Of a stretch of DNA of 64,000 nucleotides, positions 47,583-57,540 are shown piece after piece. A model generated the notes under the pieces. It ran no database searches. It was given only the letters and a program-made list of their open reading frames with translations, and was not told the origin of the DNA. Source of the stretch: Paracentrotus lividus (lineage: Eukaryota > Echinodermata > Echinoidea > Camarodonta > Echinidae). The stretch spans positions 45,500 to 109,499 of the forward strand of contig CALNVZ010002418.1 in assembly GCA_940671915.1 (NCBI GenBank), in the 5' to 3' direction. Position 1 is the first letter of the stretch, and the number at the start of each line of letters is the position of its first letter. Position numbers and translations under genes: made by a program.

Positions 47583-48354
47583 CCCTATTCTGACTGGGGG
47601 ACGGGGTCAATTTGACCCCCCCCCCCCTGTACGAAATCCGCGACTGCCGCGCAACCGCTTCGAATTGCAACCCGGCGGTTTGTGACTTTTTTCTTTCAAG
47701 TGTCCCGCAACTTTTGACACCAAGTTCGAAAAAATTGGACACTCCGTTGTTGCGTTACGCAACATTATGTAATGGCATGTCTGGCCAAAATTGAACAAAA
47801 AACGTCATTTTGCATGCGTTTGTGTACAAAAACTGTTTTTTTTTTCTAAATTGCATTGATTGATAATAACATTGATAATTGTACCTTTTGAGACTTTTGA
47901 TGGATTAAATTTGTGTTTATATTGATCAAAATACATTTCTCAAGCATAAAAAATTACAAAAACAAAGAAATACATAAGAAATAAAAACAATAGAATACAT
48001 AAGAAATTCATAAAACAATAGAATACAAAAGAATTAATTTGAAATTTCTGAATGTGTCAATTCAATACTGTTGTCTTTGCTACTCAGCAACTGTTCATAA
48101 CTATGATTATTAATGAAATATTAAGGATTTCCATAAAAAAGCATCTAATTTGCATACATGAGTATGCATAAATTAGCATAAATTAAATACGTGAAATTTT
48201 TTTTTTCAAGAAAAACATACCAGCGACACCCTTTACATGTGCAGCGACGTTCGCGCAAAATTTCGCGGCGATCGGACCATCCGCGGCCGAGATCTCGGGG
48301 GAGGGGTCAAATTGACCCCCCCCCCCCAGTCAAAATCTCCTCTTGAAAATAGGG
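47583..48354. mobile_element. piggyBac-like MITE (TTAA target duplication)
   Basis: TTAA stands on both sides (47579-47582 and 48355-48358) with ends CCCTATT...AATAGGG, like the CCCTAG-type ends of piggyBac. Subterminal GGGGTCAATTTGACCCC (palindromic) plus C-runs occur at both ends. Removing the element and one TTAA restores the LINE reading S-K-R-V-K-R-R-A-D-L-R-K, which defines the insertion exactly. No transposase is encoded. A diverged relative lies at 57640-58120. Confidence 0.9.
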
Positions 48355-48409
48355 TTAACTCTCTTCGATTCACGGACAGCTTCTGTATACCAAGGAGCTT
48401 TGGGCCGTA
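48355..48409 (-). pseudogene. L2-like LINE, segment 4 (51-bp island between two insertions)
   Basis: The - strand reads RPKAPWYTEAVRESKRV, the conserved linker (R-P-x-A-P-W-Y-T-x-x-[IV]-R-E-[AS]-K-R) of L2 elements. It sits between the piggyBac-like MITE and copy 2 of the palindrome-rich element. Confidence 0.88.
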
Positions 48410-49632
48410 CACTGAAAACCTAACCTCGACCGTCAATGGACAATCGATCTAATAACATACACATTGCGAAGAGGACATCACTATTATTTGCATTATCTGT
48501 ATGTGAATTCCATTTAATGAGCAAACTGTACAGACGCAGACTCGATATACCCCGTAAAGCTTAACATTTTGATTATATTGGCGATCTGCTTCGTGTGACA
48601 TGTGTGAGTACTCTTTTTGAATTCCTTATGTTGCAGTTCACAGATAGCGGTTTTTTTTTTTTCACATAGATTAATGCTATAGTCACCAAAGCGAAAAATT
48701 ATGTCTTGCCATATCAATTTATAAATTGTGTGTATTTTACAACGATAATAACAATCACATTAAATTATGAAAATTGAATTTTAATTCTAATTCTTATAAT
48801 AAATATAGGCGCCACTTTTCTTTTAGATTACTTGTATCTGAAATAAAAGAATATTGGATTAGAGGCACGACTTTGGGATTTTTAAGTGGCTCTCAAGAAG
48901 GATAAGCGTAGGCAGAAAATACAAAAGTAGGTAGGTCTACAACAAAAAGTCATGATGATGCAAGCCATTGGCGGCGACCCTTCAGCCCCCTGACCCACAA
49001 TATTTAATAAGTGCCATAATGTTAACTAATTGTTCCTCCCGTATTAATTAATGTCTTCTGATCTATATCATCATATTAAAATGTTTTTGGCTCGAATTCT
49101 TGTGACAAAATACATGTTTTTTAATCGTATCTTTAAAATGTATTTTAGTATTTCAGATTTGGCGTCTCTGACAAGCTAGCGAAGCCATATTAAGCTAGTC
49201 CGTCATGCTAGTCGGTCAAGACAGTCAAGCGCGACAGACTAGCTTTTACACCATGACCGACTAGCTGTAAAGCTAGTCCTGCTCAAATGCTCGTCAGTCC
49301 GGGCGTCACTACGACTAGTATTAATGCTAGTCCGTCAAACTAGTCGGTAACGACGGACTAGCTTTAAAACTAGTCCGTCGTGACTGACTAGCTTTCAAGC
49401 TAGCCTGTCATGTCCGACTAGCTTTCTGGAAAGCTTGTCCGTCGTGACCGACTAGCATTCAAACTAGTCCGTCGTGAAGGAATAACTTGACTGACGAAGC
49501 AAGTCCGTAATCGCCGTGTTGTGTTGAAGGAAAGCTAGTCCGTCGTGACTGACTAGCTTTAAAGCTCGTCAGTCTGGGCATCACTACGACTAGCATTTAT
49601 GCTAGTTGGTCTGCCCGTTTAGGTTTTCAGTG
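48410..49632. mobile_element. Palindrome-rich TIR element, copy 2 (inverted relative to copy 1)
   Basis: It runs from CACTGAAAACCTAACCTCG to CTGCCCGTTTAGGTTTTCAG plus TG. The interior 48450-49200 is the reverse complement of 37200-38510 in copy 1, without the PIF-like MITE and without the LINE. The palindrome array is at 49190-49620. TA precedes the left end (48408-48409), but the right flank reads AGGA, so one TA is missing or mutated. The host LINE joins in frame across it (VVS-L-RPKAPWY). Confidence 0.85.
49190..49620. repeat. Palindrome array of copy 2
   Basis: About a dozen CTAGC(N)GCTAG-type palindromes with the linkers GTCCGTC and GTGACCGA occur, some imperfect (CTAGCATTTATGCTAG near 49589). 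Sequence and order mirror the 36660-37200 array of copy 1. Confidence 0.85.
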
Positions 49633-50066
49633 AGGATACAACACTTGATTGAGCTTGCGCGTGCTTGTCCAGGAGATCCTGAAGAACAGTATTGTACTCA
49701 TCTACTGCTTCAGTTGGGCTCGACGCATCAGATGTGGCCAAAGAGGAGTTCATGATGTCCTCTCTGAATGACTCCAAGTTGATACTGCGCACCTTCCTGC
49801 AGGTGATCACTTTCTTCGAAGGCACAGGCCGTTGTAAGTTGGGTGATGTAATTACAGTGTCATGATCAGACGGGAGTCCGTTGATTGAATCGATGTGTAA
49901 TACCAACTTATCAGCCTTGCGAGTGATCATAAGGTCCAGTGTATGTCCCATTCTATGAGTCATGTGAGTAGGCCCTTTTACGTGCTGCTGGAAGCCAGCA
50001 AAGTCAAGTACAGTAAGAAAAACATTGGCATCTCTATCATTGTGTCTGTCTACATGGATGTTAAAG
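49633..50066 (-). pseudogene. L2-like LINE, segment 5 (endonuclease C-terminus; 5' truncation)
   Basis: The - strand, from 50062, reads FNIHVDRHNDRDANVFLTVL, FQQHVKGPTHMTHRMGHTLD, LMITRK, LPSDHDTVI (catalytic S-D-H) and KVRSINLESFREDI. This is the C-terminal half of an APE-type endonuclease of the L2 clade. The element is 5'-truncated at about 50066, just inside the G-D-F-N motif. This is the 5'-most piece of the LINE whose other pieces are listed at 36240-48409. Confidence 0.87.
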
Positions 50067-50902
50067 GGATTTAGTAGCTTTCAAAACAAGAGCAATTATA
50101 TCAAGATTAAGAAAATTATATTGTTCCAATAGTAAAAACAAATTACTGAAAGTTTCAGATCAAATGGACGTCATTTACTACCTTAAAACAGTGTAACAAA
50201 CAATGCCAAGCATACAGCCGGACACCAGTACCATCTGCTGATAACCCACCAGGCCGCTAGAGACGGTGAACTTTACAACAGGAAATGGGTGTGTGGAAAA
50301 GCACATGGTTTTATAAACCATCCGGTGTTGGTTTATAAATTTTGAGTATGAAATCATTGATATCTCAAAGGTAAAGCAAGCAATTAGCTGGCAATTTTGA
50401 AGAGATACCAGACCGACCTAAGTGTTTATAATTATGTTGGCAAAATAAGCTAAATCGAATAAATGTGATTTAAATATCATTCAATGTTACTGCATCCCTT
50501 TAAAGTCCCCCGAAATTCCCTCAAGAACAATTTGAAAGTAAGTTTGTTCTGTTGTGAAGGTGGCGGTCTATTACCGCAATAAATGTGTTACCAAGTAGCA
50601 AAACATGTACTCTTCCCATTAAAACATTTTAGCTTTCCTATATAATTAAAACTTGTATTGGGAAACTAAAATGTTTTGAGGGGAAATTTTGTTTTCCTGC
50701 TTGGTAACATGATGGTCATGTAGTGAATAAGTCTGTTATCATTCAAATGGGCCTATTTTATAAGACTGCACTGTTCAAAATGTTTCATCATGGGTTAGGA
50801 ATCACGACGGAATTGAGGAGTTGAGGACTTGAGGTGGTGCTATACAAGGCTGCTTGTTCGTATTGGCTTTTAGATAGATAATTTGTTTTCTATCTTCACT
50901 AG
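50067..50902 (+). other. Intron sequence before the first discoidin exon
   Basis: No gene or RNA was recognised. An inverted pair AACATGTACTCTTCCCATTA...AAGT..AAACTAAAATGTTTTGAGG around 50600-50710 (GGAAAACAAAATTTC and its complement-like word) suggests a small decayed hairpin element. Confidence 0.35.
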
Positions 50903-51063
50903 GTCACTGTTTCATCCCTCTTGGTATGGAGTCTGGTTGGATACCTGACAGTAGTCTCTCTGCGACCAGTCAAAGAGACATGACACACAGCCCTCTCCAA
51001 GCAAGGCTTCATGGACCATCATCATGGATACCTCATCCTGAAGTATATGGCTCCAGCATTGAA
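50903..51063 (+). CDS. Exon: start of F5/8 type C (discoidin) domain 1
   Basis: The 161-bp exon is phase 1-0. The acceptor TCTTCACTAG ends at 50902 and the donor GTGAAT is at 51064. It reads HCFIPLGMESGWIPDSSLSA, then QARLHGPSSWIPHPE and YGSSIE. These are the first landmarks of a discoidin domain: the N-terminal Cys, P-L-G-M-E-S-G, I-x-D-x-x-[IL]-[ST]-A, A-R-L and W-x-P. The exon was located from translation and splice context, as its frame has no useful ATG. It joins in phase to 55873, giving S-S-I-E-V-N-F-D-Q-P at the junction, the usual Y-I-x-V-D-F-G-x-P block. Discoidin domains bind phospholipid, glycans or protein ligands outside the cell. Confidence 0.9.
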
Positions 51064-51192
51064 GTGAATATTATATTCCCCATTGTGGTATAGTGGTTTA
51101 TATCCACTGGGCTATTAGCAGTTGGTCCAATTTGCTGTTTGTCTAATATTACATGGGCTAAACCAGTTAATTCGTTCTCTAAAATTTTGGTA

Positions 51193-51507
51193 TAGATAGA
51201 TAGATAGATAGATAAATGGTATTTATTGGTTTCATGTGTCCCAGTTACAAACTGAATTGTACATGAATTCATAGTATAAAATACAAATATGCATTTCAGG
51301 ATATTTCACAGTACATTATATATAAAATATTAAAATGTATGTACTTGTCCACTGCATACCATTAATCGCATATAATACAATTTAAAAATTGAAGTAACGT
51401 CATAGTCATAATGCCAAGATACAAGGAGAGAAAGAGAGAGAGAGAACAAGATACAATAGATGAAGGAAGAAAAATTCACAGAAAAAAAAGAGAGAAGAGA
51501 GAGAGAG

Positions 51508-51540
<33 letters not shown>

Positions 51541-52320
51541 AGATCGGTGAAAGGACACATAGAAAAAAAGAGAGAGTATCCTGATCATTAATGACAAATG
51601 TTATTACATTACTATAAAGATGCAACAATACATTTAAGAATAACTGATCAAACAGGTTGGATTAAAATATAATAAAAAGCACTATCAATAAAATGACATG
51701 TGTTGAAAGCGTATTGCATATAAATTATTTGCAGCATTCAAAGTGACAGAAACATTTGACATTATCAATTGTGTTACATAGAATTTGAAAAACAGGCTCA
51801 ATTTTTGTTATAAAGACAGATCAAATTGGGTATTGGACTGTTCTGCATACGTTTAGTTTTACATCTAGGCTCTGGAATCTTCGTAGTCTTACGTAATGAT
51901 ATATTGTGTACTCTTTGTGGAATGAATTGCTTTAATTGGTTAGTACATAACAAGGTTTTCTTTAAAAAGTTAACACATAATTTTTTGCCAACGACTTTCC
52001 AATGTCATTAATTTCGAACGAGTGAGAGCAGTTGCATAACTCTGGTATTATTTTCCAAAAATAATTCTTAAAGCTCGTTTTTGTATTCTTTCTAACCTTT
52101 CTTTCTGAGCAAAAGTGAGACCTCCACTCCAAACCTCAGTGGCGTATTCAAGGATTGGGCGAATATGACCAATGAAAACAGTAATTAGGTCTTCATGTGA
52201 AAGACCAAACTTAGCTAATGAACGGAGCATATATAGTTTTGCATTTGCTCTCTGTTCGATATCTTTGACCTGGGATGGAATAAGTTTTCCTTGGTCTAAT
52301 ACATACTTGCTCTGATTCTC
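51193..52320 (-). pseudogene. 3' fragment of a LINE (RT C-terminus, 3' UTR, ATCT tail)
   Basis: On the - strand, from about 52300: VKDIEQRANAKLYMLRSLAK, then HEDLITVFIGHIRPILEYAT and EVWSGGLTFAQKERLERIQK, the C-terminal part of a jockey-group reverse transcriptase. Downstream, in another frame, come LCVNFLKKTLL and R-C-K-T-K-R-M-Q-N-S-P-I-P, the usual end of ORF2. The 3' tail is four or five ATCT units (51194-51213 on +). The 5' end near 52320 abuts the foldback family. A GA microsatellite at 51425-51545 interrupts the 3' UTR and makes false frames. Confidence 0.82.
51425..51545. repeat. GA-rich microsatellite
   Basis: Runs of GA/AGAGAG with AAAAAAGAG interruptions. The opposite-strand Ser/Leu-rich frames are artefacts. 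Confidence 0.85.
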
Positions 52321-55251
52321 ATTTGATCGAATATACCACGTAAAATACACAAAAACTGCAGCTTTTGCAATTTTAGCCCAGTGCTCATTCAACCGTGAAA
52401 TTTGACCATGAACTCATATTGTATGTTATGGTACACATGTAGCATCTTTTTTGACAAGTGCGATGTAGAAAAATTTGAATATTGTTCCGAAATCGTTTAT
52501 TCAAAGAGAATATAACATAGAGGTGCGAGCTCGCCTGTATGCACGTAAAACGGTGTAGTATTTGAAATAAATGTGTTATTCAACCAGTCTGGCGCAGGCG
52601 CTGAGGAATTGCACGTGTTGAACTGCAGATGACGATAATTTCTATGTGAAAACCTAAAAAGTAATGCATAGGCACCGACCTATTTGTGAGGTCTTTAAGA
52701 GTTTAGAATGCTTGATTATATAAGAAGATTTATCGAAATTTCATTAAATCTACATTTCCAACTGATTCAATGAATGAAAAGGGGAATATTATCCGTTTCA
52801 AAAACATGTGTTTTACATGTCGAACATAGGCATGTTCATGACCTAAAAGGTGGCATAGGGACTGACTTTTTTTTTTTGGGGGGGGAGGGGGGCGGTCTTC
52901 AAGAGTTTAAAATGCTTGCTTATGTTAGACAATTTATTTAAATTTGATAAAATCTACATTTCCAATCACTACAACGGAATATCCTGGGAATCGGAATCAC
53001 TCTAAAATATTCTGTACGTATAGGCTCCTACGTGCTAAACCCATTGGTGGGCAACTTTTCATGCCCAAAAGGAGGCATCGGCACTGACTTTTTTTTTTTT
53101 TTTTTTTTTTTTTTGGGGGGGGGGGGGTTTCAAGAGTTGAAATTGCTTGATTACATTAGAATATTTATTCAAATTTTGATAAAAATCTACATATCCAATC
53201 TTTTCAAGAATTTAAAAGGGGAAAATCATCCATTTTGAAAATTGTTATTTTACGTTTAAAACATATTGATGCTACAATGCTCGAAAGGAGGCATAAGGCA
53301 CTGACTTTTTTGGTAGGTCTTCTTGGAAATCAAAGTTGTGAGGATGCATCGAACTTCTTAAACTTGCTGCTATCCAAAAATCAGAATTAAAAAGGTAGAA
53401 TAATATATGAAATATGACATAGGAAAAAAGATCCGTTTTCAAGTGCAAATGCATTTAGACCGTACAAAATTTCGAGTCGCTCGATCGAATCTGTAATACT
53501 ACACCTAGTGCTCGGAGCGAAACTTCTTCCCCATTGCCATTCCTCACTGAAGCATGACATAATTAATCTTCCTAATAATCGGTGACATGATAGGTAATAA
53601 AATGACCTACACGGACTTATAATTGGGCAAGTCCAAGCTATTTTGCGCGGTAACAAACGGGACATTCAGAGCCAAAAATAGAGCTTGTTTGAAAAATCTT
53701 AAATGAAATCTCAATCCTTTGGTATATTCCTGCAGGAAATAAGAATGTTCAACACAAGCATAAAAAATGGTTGTAATAACTCTATTCATAATTAATTTAT
53801 GATAATTTATTCGTCGGTAACAAACGGGACCGCAAAAAAATGGTGTTGTCAAATTTTGACTTTGTTCACATATTACTCTGAATTTAAAAGGTAGATCTTA
53901 ATTTGCAGAGTCATATCCTCTTAAACATGTAATAAATATTGTAAGGACATATTTTTAACGTTAATACAACTTCAAGTTTTCTGGCAAAGTGCAAGTTTTA
54001 AACACTATGTCAGGTAACAAACGGGACAGTAACAAACGGGACAATTATTCCCTGTAATATTTTTTATTAAAGGGGAATCCAACCCAAGGAGAGAATCAAC
54101 CTTACTGGAAAGAGGAAAATGAGAGGAGCAATCTAAAAAAAGTTTCATCAAAATCGGTCATAAAAAAAGAGAGTTATGGAAGTTTGAAAAGTCTAGTTGT
54201 TCCTTCTATGGGGATCCTCAAATTGGCATCATCGGCTTCCAAATGGCCGATCTTATGGACAACTCTCCATTCATTTTGTACACAAATTTTCCGATTTTCC
54301 CCATTTTCTTTCAAAGTATGTCTTCTTTACTTCTGAGCTCAATATATGTGATGGGAAAATACATTTCACACAACATATGTTGAGCTCAGAAGGAGGTAAG
54401 ATATATTTCGAAAGTAAATGGGGAAAATCTGTAAATTTGTGTACAAAATGAATGGAGAGTTGTCCATAAGATCGGCCATTTTGAAGCAGATGATGCCAAT
54501 TTGAGGATCCCCATAGACGGAACAACTAGACTTTTCAAACTTCCATAACTCTTTTATTTTATAACCGATTTTGATGAAACTTTTTTAGATTGCTCCTCTC
54601 ATTTTCATCTTTCCTGTAAGGTTGATTCTCTCCTTGGGTTGGATTCCCCTTTAAACAATTGGTGTAGCCAAGGCCTAGTAACATCTTTTGTTAAAAAATC
54701 TCTTTGATAAAACAAAAGAAACCTAATACAAAACACAAATGTAAGAAAAACTTATTTTGTTTCATTTCTAAAGGTGGGAGGACGGGTAATAAAAATGTAT
54801 GATTTTACATCAGCTCAGTAACTTTTGTGAGACTATTTCTGAGACCTGAATATTTTAAGTCTAAAAATATGGAAAGCTACGTGCTAGGTTCGTGATATTT
54901 TCACCAGAGTTAGCCAAAAAAATATAAAAACAGAAAATACATATTTTTTTGTTGTACTCCTATGACAAACCTCTTTTTTAAATAGTTGAAAATAGCATTT
55001 TTAATGCATTTTATATATTTTTCTTTATGCATTTTATATATTTTTCTTTATGGTGATATATGACACATTATGTATACCTTTACAAACCCACTGACACACT
55101 TGATACAACAATGGTCAAAAAGTCGAAAAATCACCATCTCGGGAACAAATAGCGTGGACTTGCCCAATCACATTAATTGTTTAATTCCTCCTGGTTCAAA
55201 AATTATTGATATCTAAAATAGGAGGAACCTACTTTTTGTGTTGTGTTTATT
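52320..55251. mobile_element. Diverged relative of the 14.1-kb foldback family
   Basis: The right end, about 55175-55251 (AATTCCTCCTGGTTCAAAAA, TTATTGATATCTAAAATAGG, TTTTTGTGTTGTGTTTA), is the mirror of the start of the 14100-17147 element. Inside occur CCTCACTGAAGCATGACA (53544), GTGCTCATTCAACCGTGAAA (52381) and three GGTAACAAACGGGAC words plus one AGTAACAAACGGGAC (53650, 53815, 54014, 54030). Diverged copies of one sequence, TGACTTTTTTTT plus a GGGGG tract plus TTCAAGAGTT, occur near 52862 and 53089, with weaker ones near 52682 and 53302. Boundaries are approximate and the left end was not resolved. Confidence 0.6.
54071..54650. mobile_element. Near-perfect foldback MITE flanked by TTAA
   Basis: Arms of about 285 bp pair over the whole element: AGGGGAATCCAACCCAAGGA at 54071 with its complement ending at 54650. 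TTAA flanks both ends (54067-54070, 54651-54654), the duplication made by piggyBac- and Kolobok-type elements. Both strands read almost the same 84-residue frame (SSNWHH.LPNGRSYGQLSIH), which follows from the palindrome and is not evidence of coding. A partial copy lies at 58932-59340. Confidence 0.88.
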
Positions 55252-55872
55252 ACCAGTTGGTTACTGGAAGTGACCAAGTTGAAATTAGATAAAATGGGAT
55301 TCAGACAAAATGGTAAATAGGTGAAGTGGCAATTAGACCAAAAGGTAATTAGACGTACGGGTTGTAGATGAAATTGAATTAGACCATTAGGAGGAGACCA
55401 AACAGGCATTAGTCTAACTTGGTAAAGACCAATTGGCAATTTCTCTGTCAAGTAGGGAGTTGGATTTGACACTAGTCACGGGGACATCGTGGAGACGCAA
55501 CAGAGACGTTTCCTGAGTCTCCCTAACGTCTAGTCTCGAACTCATCTCATGGCATGTGAGATACACTTTTTAATGAGGGACAGCATTATCAGGATTTGAA
55601 TCTTATTTCAACCGCGGCTGATAACTTTAGGTGTATCCTAGAAGGAAGGCCCACACCGAAAAGAAAGACAAAGGGAAAACAGGAAGAAGAAAAGTGAGGG
55701 AAAAAAAGAAGAAAAAAACTAAAAAATAAAAAATGCGCAAAGTGAATGTAGGGTGGCAAATTCGCTCCTTAAAATTTAAAGCGTAATATCATTTCCATTG
55801 TAAGTTCATCGTAAAAGTGTTAAAGATGATATTTAACTGATATCTATCATTAATTTTGGACTCGTATCACAG
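55252..55872 (+). other. Intron sequence before the second discoidin exon
   Basis: A stretch at 55255-55450 of imperfect repeats of the type AATTAGACCAAA/TGGTAATTAGAC encodes nothing. A purine-rich tract is at 55665-55735. No other feature seen. Confidence 0.35.
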
Positions 55873-56004
55873 GTCAACTTTGATCAACCTCATTACATCA
55901 CTGGGATACTTATCCAGGGAGGAGAAGACAGCATAGGAACAGAGTGGATCGAATTTATTGAAGTGTTATTCGGTGATTATGATTATGATTACATCGATAA
56001 TGAG
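55873..56004 (+). CDS. Exon: middle of F5/8 type C (discoidin) domain 1
   Basis: The 132-bp exon is phase 0-0 with 44 codons; the acceptor CGTATCACAG ends at 55872 and the donor GTATGT is at 56005. It reads VNFDQPHYITGILIQGGED, then SIGTEWIEFIEVLFGDYDYD and YIDNE. V-[ND]-F-x-x-P-x-x-I-T-G-I-x-x-Q-G and the following W-[IV]-x-x-[FY]-x-V form the central strands of a discoidin domain. There are no stops and no in-frame ATG, so it is easily missed. The DYDYDYIDNE run is acidic and may be a divergent spike loop. Confidence 0.9.
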
Positions 56005-56199
56005 GTATGTCGGTTTAATTTCAATATCAACCAATGCGTATCTCCCCTCATATCGTACTAACAGCTTTAGTTTGATTGTATAAATACCAGACGAGAACGG
56101 CATGATTGAGAAGATTATGCGGGGATAGAATTAATTACAAAATAAGAGAACTGCTGAAACTGCTTATCCTATAAAGGAGAGCTAATGGTGTAAAATGAA

Positions 56200-56250
56200 G
56201 TCAAAGGGAGCCTGAGCTTTCGATCCTAGCAGAATCTTCGTCAGAGACAA
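56200..56250 (-). ncRNA. Second hammerhead-ribozyme-like motif (possible)
   Basis: The - strand reads CTGACGA (56244-56238), a stem II with loop (GATTCT-GCT-AGGATC, pairing GAT/ATC and CT/AG), GAAA (56221-56218), then AGC-TCAG-GCT (3-bp stem III with tetraloop) and C as the cleavage-site base at 56208. The hammerhead core is CUGANGA...GAAA, so the C at position 7 is allowed. Stem I (bases before CTGACGA against CCTTTGAC) pairs only weakly through GTC/GAC. Motifs of this shape are known at Penelope-like retroelement ends. Activity is unproven. Confidence 0.45.
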
Positions 56251-56404
56251 AATGACACAGAAAAGTAGGGAACAAACAAGGATATAGAGAAAGACAGAGA
56301 AACTCACCTAAGTGGCAAGCCAAGAGGGAGAGAACAAAAGGGGGATGTAAAAGGTGTGAAAGCCAGCCAAAATCAAAGCAAGAGGAGGTGAGATCAAACA
56401 GGGC

Positions 56405-57540
56405 GATTCTTTGAAAAGTGAACCTTTTTTGAAAAAAATAAAGTTTGTCCTTTTGTTTTTAAGCTGCACATTCATATAAAGCATTGTCTGAAGTTTCATG
56501 AAATGCATTTTTATCTTAATTTCACAAATTTTTCATGCTCATTTGCATAAATTAACATGCAAAAAATTTGAATAGAAAATGGTACGTAAAATATCATTGT
56601 TTGACCCTGACTTGATTGTATATGCTGGTCTCTTTACTTTGATTATTGTCATTATACCCTTTTATAACTTCATTCCTTTAAATTTAATGAAAATAATAGT
56701 GTTGAATTGATTGTTTTAAGATAATTAACTAAAGAAATTAATTGCCATCAAATGTCACACACGTGACCCCAAAACGAAAAATTAACGCCCCCAAAAACCA
56801 TGGTTCTTTATTATTAACAATTTTCTTCCAAAGCTAGATATAATGTGCCTTGCATCTCACCAAATATGAAGCCATGATAGCTTTTAATTTAGTTATCAAT
56901 TAACTTTGAATTTGGTCACACACGTGACCCACGGGTCACGTGTGTGACCAACTATGGTCATGCCTTTAAAAAAGTGACTAGGCTATTAGGCCATTCTTTG
57001 AAAAGTGAACCTTTTGGGGACAAATAAATTTTGGATTTTTTATTTTAAGCTGCATATTCAAATAGAGCAATGTCTGAAGTTTCATGAGCTGATGTTTTTT
57101 CGTGATTTTTGCAATTGTTCATGCCCATTTGCATAAATTAACATAAATGATAATTAAATGGAAAAACGGTAAATAAATCATCATTTTTTTAAACCCTGAC
57201 TGGAATGGATATGCTGACTTCCTTACTTCGATTACTGTCATTATATTATTATTTACCTCTATTCCTTTTAATCTAACCCCCCAAAAATAATGTTGTTAAA
57301 TTGATTATATTAAAATAATCAACCCTGGAAATTAATTGCCCTCAAAATGTCACACACAAGTAACCAGAAAACACAAAAAGTTTATGCCCCGTCTTAACCA
57401 TGGCTCTGGTATTATTATAATTATTTCTTCAAAGCTACATTTAATGCACCTTGCATCTCACTAAATATGAATCCATGACAAGTTTTAACTTGATTATTAA
57501 TTAGCAAACAAATTAGTCACACACGTGACCCGCTGGGTGG
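56405..57540 (+). repeat. Two-unit tandem repeat (about 587 bp) with CACGTG palindromes
   Basis: ATTCTTTGAAAAGTGAACCTTT at about 56405 and 56992 starts two units that align through AAGCTGCA.ATTCA, GTCTGAAGTTTCATGA, CATTTGCATAAATTAACAT, ATTGATTRT, ATTAATTGCC, CTTGCATCTCAC and the terminal GTCACACACGTGACCC. Function unknown; probably internal repeats of a transposon. Confidence 0.8.

Noticed and set aside
36660..49620. CRISPR-like arrays (regularly repeated palindromic words)
   Set aside because: The genome is eukaryotic, spacers are not unique but are themselves repeated linkers, and the arrays lie at transposon ends.
54197..54525. Two 84-codon frames on opposite strands with nearly identical proteins
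   Set aside because: They are mirror images produced by the foldback MITE at 54071-54650; no start context, domain or splice support.
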